Positions 32,983-43,153 of a DNA stretch of 64,000 nt are shown one piece after another. The notes beneath the pieces are model-generated. The model was given only the letters and a program-made list of their open reading frames with translations, was not told where the DNA came from and made no database searches. The DNA is taken from the NCBI RefSeq assembly GCF_014650775.1, contig NZ_BMVP01000001.1:434001-498000 (forward strand), given 5' to 3'. A program made the position numbers and the translations under genes. The stretch's first letter is position 1. The number at the start of each line of letters is the position of its first letter. The stretch is from Streptomyces cirratus. Its GTDB lineage: Bacteria; Actinomycetota; Actinomycetes; Streptomycetales; Streptomycetaceae.

Positions 32983-33645
32983 ATGGCCAGCAAGTCCGGC
33001 AAGACCACCACCGACAACACCGCGCGGCAGGCCCGCATAGCCGAGATGCGCCGCGCGGACAAAGCACGCGACCGGCGCAACAAGATCATCGCGATCACCG
33101 CTTCGACGGCGGTCGTCGCCGCCCTCATCGGCTTCGGCTCGTGGGTGCTGATGAGCCAGAAGCAGAAGGAGAAGGACGCCGCCGAGGCCCGCAAGGCGCC
33201 CGTGAGCGGCGAGCAGAGCTGGGACGCGAAGACGCTCGGCCGCAACCACGTCGACACCCCGGTCAGCTACCCGATGAACCCGCCGGTCGGCGGTGACCAC
33301 AGCCCCCGCTGGATGAACTGCAACGGCGACGTCTACACCGACCCGCTGCCCGAGGTGAACGCGGTGCACTCGCTGGAGCACGGCGCGGTCTGGGTGACGT
33401 ACAACGACAAGGCCGCCAAGGCCGATGTGGACACGCTGGCCGAGAAGGTCCGCAAGACCCCGTACACGCTGATGAGCCCGGACAAGACGCAGGCCGGGGC
33501 GATCATGCTCAGCGCCTGGGGCAAGCAGCTGAGCGTGAGCGACGCGGCCGACCCCCGGGTGGCGGCGTTCTTCACCAAGTACGTGCAGGGCCCGCAGACC
33601 CCGGAGCCGGGCGCGGCCTGCACCAACGGGTTGGCCGGGAAGTGA
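32983..33645 (+). CDS. DUF3105 membrane-anchored protein
   Basis: 220 aa. Basic N-terminus, one transmembrane helix at about 38-60, then an extracytoplasmic DUF3105 domain with PPVGGDHSPRWMNCNGDVY, NAVHSLEHGAVWVTY and LSAWGKQL. Conserved His, Cys and acidic residues suggest metal binding, unproven. AAGGA precedes the ATG. The stop overlaps the next gene (GTGA), so it is co-translated with the DUF305 protein, a frequent pair in actinobacteria. Confidence 0.88.
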   Translation: MASKSGKTTTDNTARQARIAEMRRADKARDRRNKIIAITASTAVVAALIGFGSWVLMSQKQKEKDAAEARKAPVSGEQSWDAKTLGRNHVDTPVSYPMNPPVGGDHSPRWMNCNGDVYTDPLPEVNAVHSLEHGAVWVTYNDKAAKADVDTLAEKVRKTPYTLMSPDKTQAGAIMLSAWGKQLSVSDAADPRVAAFFTKYVQGPQTPEPGAACTNGLAGK

Positions 33646-34355
33646 CCCCGCCGCAGGGCCGGCGGGTGTCCCGTACGTACCTGGGCGCGGGCGCGGCGGT
33701 CGTCCTCGCCGCGCTGTTCGCGGTCGGGGCCACGGTCGCCGCCGCGAACGGCGGCGACGGGGACGGCGGTTCCGCCGCTTCGCGGGCGCCGTCGCTCTAC
33801 TCGGCGGACGCGGGCTTCGCCCGGGACATGGCGGTGCACCACCAGCAGGCCGTGGAGATGTCCTTCATCGTCCGGGACCGCACCAAGGACGAGGCGGTCC
33901 GCGGCCTCGCCTACGACATCGCCAACACCCAGGCCAACCAGCGCGGCATGCTGCTGGGCTGGCTCGACCTGTGGGGGCTGCCGAAGGTGGTGGCGGACGA
34001 ACCGCCGATGTCGTGGATGGGCAGCGACGACGGGCACGACATGGGCGGGCACGGCATGGGTGGACACGACATGGGCGGCGCCACCACCAAGCCCGGTGCG
34101 CTGATGCCGGGCATGGCCACCAAGGAGGAACTGGAGCGGCTGGGCTCCGCCGAGGGCCGAGAGGCGGAGGTGCTCTACCTCCAGCTGATGACCGACCACC
34201 ACAAGGGCGGCGTCGCGATGGCCCAGGGCTGCGCGAGCCAGTGCGCGACCCCGGCGGAGCGGAAGCTGGCCGAGGGGATGGTGGCGGCACAGCGGTCGGA
34301 GCTCACCCTGATGGCCGACATGCTGGCGCAGCGCGGGGCCGCGCCGCGCGGCTGA
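33642..34355 (+). CDS. DUF305 protein with His/Met-rich insert
   Basis: 237 aa, N-terminal transmembrane segment (about 12-34). The DUF305 four-helix fold is recognised by AVHHQQAVEMS and MTDHHKGGVAMA, both with paired histidines. Between the halves lies GHDMGGHGMGGHDMGG, a His/Met repeat typical of copper or other soft-metal binding. The GTG start overlaps the DUF3105 stop by 4 bp. Likely an extracytoplasmic metal-handling protein; the metal is an inference. Confidence 0.88.
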   Translation: MTPPQGRRVSRTYLGAGAAVVLAALFAVGATVAAANGGDGDGGSAASRAPSLYSADAGFARDMAVHHQQAVEMSFIVRDRTKDEAVRGLAYDIANTQANQRGMLLGWLDLWGLPKVVADEPPMSWMGSDDGHDMGGHGMGGHDMGGATTKPGALMPGMATKEELERLGSAEGREAEVLYLQLMTDHHKGGVAMAQGCASQCATPAERKLAEGMVAAQRSELTLMADMLAQRGAAPRG

Positions 34356-34573
34356 GGGAGGTCGCCCGTACGGTGGTGGGAGGCGCCCTCGTCCGGTGCC
34401 CCGCGGCTCGGCCCCTCGGCCTGCCGCGTGGCCCGCGTGGCCTCCCACCTTGACCTTCGCCCGTACCGGCCCGTACGGGTGGGGTCGCTGGTCCGACCGG
34501 CCGGCCGACGGCGGGGACGCCGGGGCGGGTGCGCCCGCGTCCGCCCGCACGGCGCGCTCAGGAGGTACTCGCG

Positions 34574-34993
34574 ATGACGACCGCCGCAGACATCATGCAC
34601 CCCGGGGCCCAGTGGATCCCGGCCGGCGAAACCCTGGACCGGGCGGCTCAGCTGATGGCCCGGCTCAATGTGGGCGCCCTGCCCGTCAGCGATGAGAACG
34701 AACGCCTCTGCGGCATCATCACGGACCGCGACATCGTGGTGTCGTGCGTGGCCAAGGGGCACGACCCGTCGGTGGTCACCTGTGGTGACCTCTGTCAGGG
34801 GACGCCGCGCTGGATCGACGCCGGGGCGGACGTCTCCGATGTACTGGACGAGATGGAGAGCCATCAGATCAAGCGGCTCCCGGTGATCCAGGACAAGAAG
34901 CTGGTCGGCATGATCAGCGAGGCGGACCTGGCCCAGAACCTCTCGGAGGAGCAGATAGCCGGCTTCGTCGAGAAGGTCTACGCCCGCCGCTGA
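34574..34993 (+). CDS. Two-CBS-domain protein
   Basis: 139 aa, essentially two CBS motifs (about 8-60 and 73-125), with LPVSDENERLCGIITDRDI and LPVIQDKKLVGMISEADLA. CBS pairs bind adenine nucleotides and act as energy or stress sensors. The ATG at 34574 has AGGAGG 8 nt upstream. No partner gene is fused or overlapping, so the target is unknown. Confidence 0.92.
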   Translation: MTTAADIMHPGAQWIPAGETLDRAAQLMARLNVGALPVSDENERLCGIITDRDIVVSCVAKGHDPSVVTCGDLCQGTPRWIDAGADVSDVLDEMESHQIKRLPVIQDKKLVGMISEADLAQNLSEEQIAGFVEKVYARR

Positions 34994-35578
34994 CCGGTGC
35001 ACTCGCCTCAGGGACCGCCCGGGCCACTTGGCGCGGGCGGTCCCGGCATGACCGAGTGCCGGCCGGCGCCGCCAGGACGGTGACGGACGCGGGCATCGGG
35101 TGCGGGGCCCGGAGCGCGAGGCGTTCGTCGGCCCCGTCGGGGTGGCGGGCGCTCTCCGGCAGGACCCCGCCCCAGACGCGGGCGGTCCGGCAGCAGCGGC
35201 GTACGGGGTCACGTGCCGCCGGTCCCCGGGCCCGCCGGCGCGGCGGGGAGCCCGGCGTCATACGCGACGCGGCCGGACAAGACGGGGCACCGTCGGGCGG
35301 CACATTGCGACCACCCCTGGCAGGACCGGCCCGGTCCCGGTGGCGCGGGCCACGTCCCCGGACCAATGGGCCGGGGGGACCGCGGCGTTGGCCGACGCGG
35401 AGTGGCTCACCGTCGGCAAGCCCGTCCTGCGGGCAGCCTCCGCGGGCGGGCTGGTCAGGACCCCTCCCGTTCCCGGGGCGCGGACGCGTCGAGGGCGGGG
35501 CCGAAAGCGGTTGGAGGGGGTCGGGGGCCGTGGCAGGGTAGGTGATCACCGCTCCCCGTTGCGAAGGACGCCCCGAGT
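34994..35578. other. 585-bp region without a recognisable gene
   Basis: Long open frames exist on both strands, as everywhere at this GC content, but they give low-complexity Arg/Gly/Pro-rich translations, lack ribosome binding sites at their starts and match no family I know. Nothing repeated or clearly structured was found. It may hold a decayed gene. Confidence 0.4.
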
Positions 35579-36895
35579 ATGAGTACGCCCCCGAACCCGC
35601 CGAGCAGCAGCCCGAGCGACCCGCCGACGGAGCCTTCGGGGACTCCCATACCCGAGGGCGCCGCCCCGCCGCCCCCGCACCCCGTACCTGAGGACACGGC
35701 ACCCCCCGCCCAGCCGCTGTCCCTGACCAAGGACTCCCAGCCCGCACCGCACGCCGAGCCGGAACCCGAGCCGGCCCCCGCCCAGCCGCTGACCCTGGAC
35801 AAGACCCCGGACCCCGCACCCGAAGACGCCGCCCCGTCGGCGGCGCACGCCGGGCCCGGACACGCGTCGGCCCCGACACCGCCGGTGCCGCCGGCACCGG
35901 GTGGGGGCGTCGGCCCGCAGGGAACGCACTTCGCGCCGCTCACCCCGCCGCCGGCCGCGCCGCAGGCGGCGCCGTACGGCTGGCCGGGCCAGCCCGGCCC
36001 GTACCCGGGCCCGTACCCCGCCGCCCCCGGCCAGCACGGTTTCCCCGGGTACCCGGGTTACCCCGGCTACCCCGGCCAGCCCGCCGCGCCCGCCGCGCCC
36101 GCCGCGCCCGCCGCGCCCGCGAACAACATGGCCATCGCCGCCCTCGTGCTCGGGCTGCTCGCGATCGCCTTCGGTGTCATCCCGTTCGTCTTCTGGATCG
36201 GCACCCTCGTCGGCCTGACCGGCACCGGCATAGGCATCGCCGCCATCGTCAGCGCCACCCGCGGCGCGCCCCGCAAGACGATGGCCCTGATCGCCACGGT
36301 CCTGTGCGTCCTGGGTCTCTTCTCCTCCGTCGGCGGCTTCTACCTCAGCGTCGCCGTCGTCCACAAGGCCGAGGACGCGGCGGACCGCCGCCTCGACCGC
36401 GACCGGGACCTGCCGGACGACCTGGCCGACCCGGCCGACCCGGCCGACCCGGCCAACCCCGACTACCCGGACCCGGCGGAGCCCACCGCCCCGGACCACG
36501 GCCGGGGTTTCGACAGCCCCGTCCCCTTCGGCAGCACCGTCAGCTACGCGAACGGCGTCCGCGTGAGCCTGTCGACGCCGGAGAAGTACGTCACGAAGCG
36601 CAAGTACATCGAGGTCGGCAACGCGGTCCGGATCGACATCAAGATCACCAACAGCTCCGACAAGCCCGTGAACATCATCTACGCGGTCCCCTCCGTCCAC
36701 GACGCGCAGGGCAACCGTGCCAAGCTCGTCTTCGACGTCGACACCCCGAAGATGATCAGCGGCACCATCCAGCCCGGCGCCACCGCCACCGGGACCGCCG
36801 CCTACGAGATCCCCGAGGGCACCACGCGCCTCACCGCGGACGTCGCCCCCGTGATCCCCTCGCCCGCCGCCCGGTTCAGCGGCCCCATCGGCTGA
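35579..36895 (+). CDS. Proline-rich membrane protein with DUF4190 and DUF4352-like domains
   Basis: 438 aa. Residues 1-180 are disordered, Pro/Ala/Glu-rich, ending in PGYPGYPGYPGQ and an AAP repeat. Two transmembrane helices follow (about 183-215 and 230-255, DUF4190-like). After an Asp/Pro linker (DPADPADPANP) comes an immunoglobulin-like DUF4352 domain (about 320-438) with VRIDIKITNSSDKPVNI. The disordered part is cytoplasmic and the last domain outside. Function unknown; such proteins are common envelope sensors or lipoprotein-like accessory proteins in Streptomyces. GAAGGA lies 10 nt before the ATG. Confidence 0.85.
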   Translation: MSTPPNPPSSSPSDPPTEPSGTPIPEGAAPPPPHPVPEDTAPPAQPLSLTKDSQPAPHAEPEPEPAPAQPLTLDKTPDPAPEDAAPSAAHAGPGHASAPTPPVPPAPGGGVGPQGTHFAPLTPPPAAPQAAPYGWPGQPGPYPGPYPAAPGQHGFPGYPGYPGYPGQPAAPAAPAAPAAPANNMAIAALVLGLLAIAFGVIPFVFWIGTLVGLTGTGIGIAAIVSATRGAPRKTMALIATVLCVLGLFSSVGGFYLSVAVVHKAEDAADRRLDRDRDLPDDLADPADPADPANPDYPDPAEPTAPDHGRGFDSPVPFGSTVSYANGVRVSLSTPEKYVTKRKYIEVGNAVRIDIKITNSSDKPVNIIYAVPSVHDAQGNRAKLVFDVDTPKMISGTIQPGATATGTAAYEIPEGTTRLTADVAPVIPSPAARFSGPIG

Positions 36896-36984
36896 CGGGC
36901 CCCGCCTCGAAGACGAAGACGCGTACCCCCGTACCCCGGCCTCCCCCAGGACATCGCGTCAGTAAGACGATTACACTGTCCCCC

Positions 36985-38739
36985 GTGCCTCAACTACGCC
37001 TCGCTCTGAATCAGATCGACTCGCACGTCGGCAACATCGCCGCCAACGCCGACTCGGTCGTCCACTGGACCCGGCACTCCGCCGAGCAGGGCGCCCACCT
37101 GGTGGCGTTCCCGGAGATGATGCTGACCGGGTACCCCGTCGAGGACCTCGCCCTGCGCAGCTCCTTCGTCGAGGCCTCCCGCGAGGCGCTGCGCGACCTC
37201 GCGCAGCGCCTCGCGGCCGAGGGCCTCGGCGAGCTGCCGGTCATCGTCGGCTACCTCGACCGCTCCGAGCGGACCGCGCAACGGCTCGGCCTGCCGCCCG
37301 GCTCCCCGGAGAACGCGGCCGCCGTACTGCACCGCGGGGAGGTGGTGCTGCGCTTCGCCAAGCACCACCTGCCCAACTACGGCGTCTTCGACGAGTTCCG
37401 CTACTTCGTACCGGGCGACACCCAGCCGGTGATCCGGGTCCGCGGCATCGACGTGGCGCTGGCCATCTGCGAGGACCTGTGGCAGGAGGGCGGCCGCGTC
37501 CCGGCCACTCGCTCCGCCGGGGCCGGTCTGCTGGTGTCGGTCAACGCCTCGCCGTACGAGCGCAACAAGGACGACCTGCGCCTGGAACTGGTCCGCAAGC
37601 GCGCCCAGGAAGCCGGCTGCACGCTGGCCTACCTGGCGATGATCGGCGGCCAGGACGAGCTGGTCTTCGACGGCGACTCGATCGTCGTCGGCGCCGACGG
37701 CGAGGTCATCACCCGCGCGCCGCAGTTCTCCGAGGGCTGCGTCCTGGTCGACCTCGACCTGCCCGCCGCCCGCTCCGACGCCCCGGAGGGCGTGGTCGAG
37801 GACGGCCTGCGGATCGACCGGGTGATCCTGTCCGAGGAGCCGGTGGAGCCCTACGAGCCGGTGGTGGCGGGCGGCTACGCCGAACGCCTCGACGACGACG
37901 AGGAGGTCTACGACGCGCTGGTCGTGGGCCTGCGCGCGTACGTCAAGAAGAACGGTTTCCGTTCGGTGCTGATCGGGCTGTCCGGCGGCATCGACTCCGC
38001 GCTCGTCGCCGCCATCGCCTGTGACGCCATCGGCGCGCAGAACGTGTACGGCATCTCGATGCCCTCGAAGTACTCCTCGGACCACTCCAAGGGCGACGCC
38101 GCCGAGCTGGCCCGGCGCACCGGCCTGAACCTCCGCACCGTGTCGATCGAGCCGATGTTCGATGCGTACATGGGGTCGCTGGGCCTGTCGGGCCTGGCCG
38201 AGGAGAACCTCCAGTCCCGGCTTCGCGGCACCATGCTGATGGCGGTCTCCAACCAGGAGGGCCACATCGTCCTGGCCCCCGGCAACAAGTCGGAGCTGGC
38301 CGTCGGTTATTCGACCCTCTACGGGGACTCCGTCGGCGCCTACGGTCCGATCAAGGACGTCTACAAGACGGTGATCTTCCGCCTGGCGGAGTACCGCAAC
38401 CGGGCCGCCGCCGAGCGCGGCGAGACGCCGCCGATCCCGGAGAACTCGATCGTGAAGCCGCCGAGCGCCGAGCTGCGCCCGGGCCAGGTGGACACCGACT
38501 CGCTGCCGGACTACCCGGTGCTCGACGCGATCCTTGAGCTGTACGTGGACCGCGACCAGGGGCTGGAGGAGATCGTCGCGGCCGGCTACGACCGCGAGCT
38601 GGTCGCCAAGACCCTGCGGATGGTGGACACGGCCGAGTACAAGCGCCGCCAGTACCCGCCGGGCACCAAGATCTCCGCGAAGGGCTTCGGCAAGGACCGC
38701 CGCCTGCCCATCACGAACGGCTGGCGCGAGCACGCGTAG
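36985..38739 (+). CDS. nadE: Glutamine-dependent NAD+ synthetase
   Basis: 584 aa. N-terminal nitrilase-like glutaminase domain with FPEMMLTGYP (Glu), FAKHHLPNYGVFDE (Lys) and LAICEDLW (Cys), which frees ammonia from glutamine. C-terminal ATP-pyrophosphatase domain with GLSGGIDSALVA and KSELAVGYSTLYGD, which amidates deamido-NAD+. GTG start at 36985 has no ribosome binding site and sits 7 nt after TACACT (36972-36977), so the mRNA is probably leaderless. Last step of NAD synthesis, cytoplasmic. Confidence 0.96.
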   Translation: MPQLRLALNQIDSHVGNIAANADSVVHWTRHSAEQGAHLVAFPEMMLTGYPVEDLALRSSFVEASREALRDLAQRLAAEGLGELPVIVGYLDRSERTAQRLGLPPGSPENAAAVLHRGEVVLRFAKHHLPNYGVFDEFRYFVPGDTQPVIRVRGIDVALAICEDLWQEGGRVPATRSAGAGLLVSVNASPYERNKDDLRLELVRKRAQEAGCTLAYLAMIGGQDELVFDGDSIVVGADGEVITRAPQFSEGCVLVDLDLPAARSDAPEGVVEDGLRIDRVILSEEPVEPYEPVVAGGYAERLDDDEEVYDALVVGLRAYVKKNGFRSVLIGLSGGIDSALVAAIACDAIGAQNVYGISMPSKYSSDHSKGDAAELARRTGLNLRTVSIEPMFDAYMGSLGLSGLAEENLQSRLRGTMLMAVSNQEGHIVLAPGNKSELAVGYSTLYGDSVGAYGPIKDVYKTVIFRLAEYRNRAAAERGETPPIPENSIVKPPSAELRPGQVDTDSLPDYPVLDAILELYVDRDQGLEEIVAAGYDRELVAKTLRMVDTAEYKRRQYPPGTKISAKGFGKDRRLPITNGWREHA

Positions 38740-38755
38740 GGCCGGCCGTACGTAC

Positions 38756-38797
38756 GCCGGGGCCCCGGCCGCCGTGGAGGGCGGCCGGGGCCCCGGC
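38756..38797. terminator. Bidirectional terminator nadE / endonuclease family gene
   Basis: An 18-bp perfect stem: 38756-38773 (GCCGGGGCCCCGGCCGCC) pairs with 38780-38797, 6-nt loop, 16 bp after the nadE stop and 18 bp before the end of the convergent gene. Confidence 0.85.
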
Positions 38798-38815
38798 TCA
38801 TGCGCGGCGTACGGG

Positions 38816-39847
38816 TCAGGGCTTGAGCTCGACCCGGGCCGCGGTGGGCAGGTGGTCGCTGCCGGTGCGCGGCAGGGTCCAGGAGGCCTTCGGCGTGACG
38901 CCCCGCACCAGGATCTGGTCGATGCGGGCCATCGGGAACCGGGCCGGCCAGGTGAACCCGAACCCGTCGCCCGCCGCGCCCTGCGTGGAGCGCATCTGCG
39001 AGGTGATCTCCGACAGGGACCGGTCGTTCACGGTGCCGTTGAGGTCGCCGAGCAGTACGACCCGCTTGAGCGGTTCGGCGGCGAGCGCGGCGCCCAGCGC
39101 GTTGGCGCTGTTGTCGCGCTGGTTCGCGGTGAACCCGGCGTTCAGCTTGACCCGGACGGACGGCAGGTGGGCGACGAAGGCGGCCATGTCCCCGGAGGGG
39201 GTCTTCACGGTGACGCGCATGGCCCGCGTCCAGCCCATCTTGATGTCGACGGGCCGGCTGGAGGTGAGCGGGTACTTGCTCCACACGCCGACCGTCCCCT
39301 CGACGGCGTGGTACTTGTACGTGGCCTCCAGGGCCTTCTCGTAGGCCGGGACGGCGCCCGCCTTGAGCTCGGTCAGGGCCAGCACGTCCGCCCCGGCCTT
39401 CGCGACGGATTCGGCGGTGCCGCGCGGGTCAGGGTTGGCGGCGTCCACGTTGTGGGTGGCGACCGTCAGGTTGCCGCCCGTACCGGACTTGTCGGTGACC
39501 AGGCCGCCGAAAAGGTTCACCCAGACGGCGGCGGTCAGCGCTATCGAGATCAGCGCCGTCGCCGACTTGCGGATCACCGCCGCGACGAGCAGCAGCGGCA
39601 CGGCCAGACCGATCCAGGGCAGGAAGGTCTCGGTGAGGCTGCCGAGGTTGCCGACGTCGTTCGGCAGCTCCGCATGGAAGATCATCACCAGCGAGATCAG
39701 CGCGGCCAGGGACGCCGTCACGATCCCGCGCCGCCAGATGCCGCGGTCCCTGCGCCACTCGGCGATTCGGCGCCGCAGACCGGATCCGGAGGGCCCCGGC
39801 TCCGAGCCGCCGCCGTTCCCCGTCTCCGTCATGTACGCCTGTGCCAT
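38816..39847 (-). CDS. Membrane-anchored endonuclease/exonuclease/phosphatase-family protein
   Basis: 343 aa. Three hydrophobic helices (about 42-62, 72-90, 95-112) then an EEP domain outside: VATHNVDAANPD, LTELK (Glu), LLGDLNGTVNDRS (Asp/Asn) and GSDHLP (Asp-His). The set of metal and catalytic residues is intact. Substrates of such anchored EEP proteins include extracellular nucleic acids and phospholipids; nothing here decides. An internal ATG (residue 6) could also be the start. Confidence 0.87.
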   Translation of the reverse strand: MAQAYMTETGNGGGSEPGPSGSGLRRRIAEWRRDRGIWRRGIVTASLAALISLVMIFHAELPNDVGNLGSLTETFLPWIGLAVPLLLVAAVIRKSATALISIALTAAVWVNLFGGLVTDKSGTGGNLTVATHNVDAANPDPRGTAESVAKAGADVLALTELKAGAVPAYEKALEATYKYHAVEGTVGVWSKYPLTSSRPVDIKMGWTRAMRVTVKTPSGDMAAFVAHLPSVRVKLNAGFTANQRDNSANALGAALAAEPLKRVVLLGDLNGTVNDRSLSEITSQMRSTQGAAGDGFGFTWPARFPMARIDQILVRGVTPKASWTLPRTGSDHLPTAARVELKP

Positions 39848-40156
39848 GTAACTGCCCTCGCTGCCGTGCTTGCGCTGCTTCCCCGCCCCTTGACCCTAGG
39901 CGATGGACGCTGCCATCCGTGCCGTCCGTTCCGGCCGTACGACCGGGAGGACGAACAGCTGTCCGCCCGTAGTTCCGCTTGTCACGAAACGCGCACATTC
40001 GATCCGCGGCGGCTGGAGTCGGACTCGCAGCGGGACCGTGGGTGTGACGGACCGGTCATCCCGCCACTTCCTCCTCGGGCCCGGAGAGTGCCACCATGGT
40101 GGGTGAGTCCGGGGACGTCGTCAGGACGCCTCGAGATGACACGAGGAGCAGCAGCA
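39848..40156. other. 309-bp divergent promoter region
   Basis: Between the divergent EEP-family and panB genes. No gene or clear repeat seen; it contains the promoters of both genes, but no -10/-35 pair stands out. GAGGAG at 40142-40147 is the panB ribosome binding site. Confidence 0.4.
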
Positions 40157-41017
40157 ATGACGCATGCCGTTTCGCCTGCCCGCGAAGCTTCCGGCCCCAC
40201 CCTGTACGGGGGCACGGGCACCCGCCGCATCACCATCCGCGACCTGGCCCTGGCCAAGGAGCGGGGGGAGAAGTGGCCCATGCTCACGGCGTACGACGCG
40301 ATGACCGCGTCGGTCTTCGACGAGGCCGGGATCCCAGTGATCCTCGTCGGCGACTCGATGGGCAACTGCCACCTGGGCTACGAGACCACCGTCCCCGTGA
40401 CGATGGACGAGATGACCCTGCTCTCGGCGGCCGTCGTACGGGGCACCCGCCGTGCCCTGGTCGTCGGCGACCTGCCGTTCGGTTCGTACCAGGAAGGCGC
40501 CGTGCAGGCGCTGCGGAGCGCGACCCGGCTGGTCAAGGAGGCGGGCGTCGGAGCGGTCAAGCTGGAGGGCGGCGAGCGCTCGCTGGCCCAGACCGAGCTG
40601 ATCGTGCAGTCCGGCATCCCGGTCATGTCCCACCTGGGGCTCACCCCGCAGTCCGTGAACGCCATGGGCTACCGGGTGCAGGGCCGCGGCGACGAGGCCG
40701 CGCACCAGCTGCTGCGCGATGCGAAGGCGGCTCAGGACGCGGGTGCGTTCGCGGTGGTGCTGGAGCTGGTCCCGGCCGAGCTGGCCGCCGAGGTCACCCG
40801 GTCCCTGCACATTCCGACGGTCGGCATCGGCGCGGGCTCGGAGTGCGACGCGCAGGTGCTGGTGTGGACCGACATGATGGGCCTGACCGGGGGGAAGATG
40901 CCCAAGTTCGTCAAGCAGTACGCGAACCTGCGCCAGACCATGGGTGACGCGGCGAAGGCCTTCGCCGAGGACGTGATCGGCGGATCGTTCCCGCAGCCGG
41001 AGCACGCCTTCCACTGA
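40157..41017 (+). CDS. panB: 3-methyl-2-oxobutanoate hydroxymethyltransferase
   Basis: 286 aa, the usual length. Motifs: ITIRDLALAKERGEKWPMLTAYD, LVGDSMGNCHLGY (Mg and ketoacid binding), KLEGG, SHLGLTPQSVN and GIGAGSECDAQVLV. It makes ketopantoate from 2-oxoisovalerate and methylene-tetrahydrofolate, the first committed step to pantothenate and CoA. ATG 40157 has GAGGAG about 9 nt upstream. No other pan gene is adjacent. Confidence 0.96.
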   Translation: MTHAVSPAREASGPTLYGGTGTRRITIRDLALAKERGEKWPMLTAYDAMTASVFDEAGIPVILVGDSMGNCHLGYETTVPVTMDEMTLLSAAVVRGTRRALVVGDLPFGSYQEGAVQALRSATRLVKEAGVGAVKLEGGERSLAQTELIVQSGIPVMSHLGLTPQSVNAMGYRVQGRGDEAAHQLLRDAKAAQDAGAFAVVLELVPAELAAEVTRSLHIPTVGIGAGSECDAQVLVWTDMMGLTGGKMPKFVKQYANLRQTMGDAAKAFAEDVIGGSFPQPEHAFH

Positions 41018-41039
41018 GCCCCGCTCGGCATCTCTGACG

Positions 41040-41064
41040 GCCCGTCGGCTCCATGCCGGCGGGC
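41040..41064. terminator. Terminator after panB
   Basis: GCCCGTCGGC (41040-41049) pairs with GCCGGCGGGC (41055-41064), one mismatch, 5-nt loop, 22 bp after the panB stop. Confidence 0.65.
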
Positions 41065-41075
41065 TGTCGCCGTTC

Positions 41076-41135
41076 CGGCCCGCCCGGTTCCGTCCCGCCC
41101 GGTTCCGGCCCGCCCCGTTCCTGCCCGCCCGGTTC
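41076..41135 (+). repeat. Four tandem 15-bp repeats
   Basis: Units CGGCCCGCCCGGTTC, CGTCCCGCCCGGTTC, CGGCCCGCCCCGTTC and CTGCCCGCCCGGTTC, each with 1-2 changes. They lie between panB's terminator and the exporter operon and are non-coding. Confidence 0.8.
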
Positions 41136-41217
41136 GGGCCCGTCAGCCGCCTGTAGCCGCCTGCCGGTCCGGTGTCGGTCGTCTGTCGGCGCTTTGTCAG
41201 TGGCGGATGGTCCCATG

Positions 41218-42236
<1,019 letters not shown>

Positions 42237-42240
<4 letters not shown>

Positions 42241-43091
42241 GCACCGTCACCACGTCCAAGCCCAGTACCCCCGCGACCGTTTCGGCCGCCGCGGCCGTCG
42301 GACCGGCCGACGAGGGCAGGATCGGCCTGCGGGGCAACCTGCGGCACATCGGCGCCCTGGTGCGCCGCAACACCCTGCAGATCAAGCAGGACCCCGAGTC
42401 GATGTTCGACGTCGTGTTCATGCCGATCATCTTCACCCTGCTGTTCGTGTTCGTCTTCGGCGGCGCGATCTCCGGCAAGGGCCAGCAGGAGGCGTACGTC
42501 AACTACGTCGTCCCGGGCCTGATGGCCATGATGGGCATGAACATCGCCATGGGCGTCGGCACGGGGGTGAACGACGACTTCAAGAAGGGCGTGATGGACC
42601 GCTTCCGGTCCATGCCCATCGCCCGGTCCTCCGTGCTGATAGCCAAGATCGTGGTCGAACTCGGCCGCATGATGGTCGCCATCGCGATCCTGCTCGCCGT
42701 CGGCTTCATGCTGGGCCTGTCGATCAAGACGTCAGTGCTGGACCTGTTCCTGTCCATCGGGCTGTCCGCCGTGTTCGGCGCCTCCCTGATGTGGATCTTC
42801 ATCCTGCTCGGTCTGACCATGAAGACCGCGCAGGCCGTCCAGGGGATGGCCATGCTGGTCCTGATGCCGCTCCAGTTCGGCAGCTCGATCTTCGCCCCGC
42901 CGTCGACCATGCCGGGCTGGCTGCAGACCTTCACCGACTACAACCCGCTGTCCAACCTGGCCGACGCAGCGCGCGGCCTGATCAACGGCGGGGCGGTCGC
43001 CCACCCGGTCTGGGTGACCCTGGCCTGGTCCGTGGCCATCACGCTCGTCACCATGCCGCTCGCGGTGCGCAAGTTCCGCCAGAAGACCTGA
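42237..43091 (+). CDS. DrrB-type ABC exporter permease
   Basis: 284 aa, six transmembrane helices of the ABC-2 type (from about 60 on), with the conserved FKKGVMDRFRSMPIARSSVL cytoplasmic loop and FGSSIFAPPSTMPGWLQ near the end. Starts in ATGA overlap with the ATPase gene. The two form one exporter; the neighbouring SARP regulator converges on it and is not in the same operon. Substrate unknown. Confidence 0.92.
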
Positions 43092-43094
43092 TCC

Positions 43095-43140
43095 GGGGGG
43101 CCGGTCCGTTCCGGATCGCGTCCCGGACGGACCTGCCCCC
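43095..43140. terminator. Bidirectional terminator exporter / SARP
   Basis: GGTCCGTTCCGG (43103-43114) pairs with CCGGACGGACC (43123-43133) with one bulge, flanked by GGGGGG (43095-43100) and CCCCC (43136-43140), between convergent genes. Confidence 0.65.
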
Positions 43141-43153
43141 TACGGGGGCCGGA

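Noticed and set aside
34994..35578. Possible gene in the gap before the DUF4352 protein
   Set aside because: Several frames are open, but all give low-complexity translations without a ribosome site or a recognisable motif.
36034..36120. Short tandem repeats GCGCCCGCC and TACCCCGGC inside the DUF4352 gene
   Set aside because: They simply encode the AAP and PGY repeats of the disordered N-terminal region, common in Streptomyces proteins.
41076..41135. CRISPR array
   Set aside because: Units are 15 bp, directly abutting, without spacers or cas genes. The 8-bp and 42-bp repeats elsewhere fail for the same reason.
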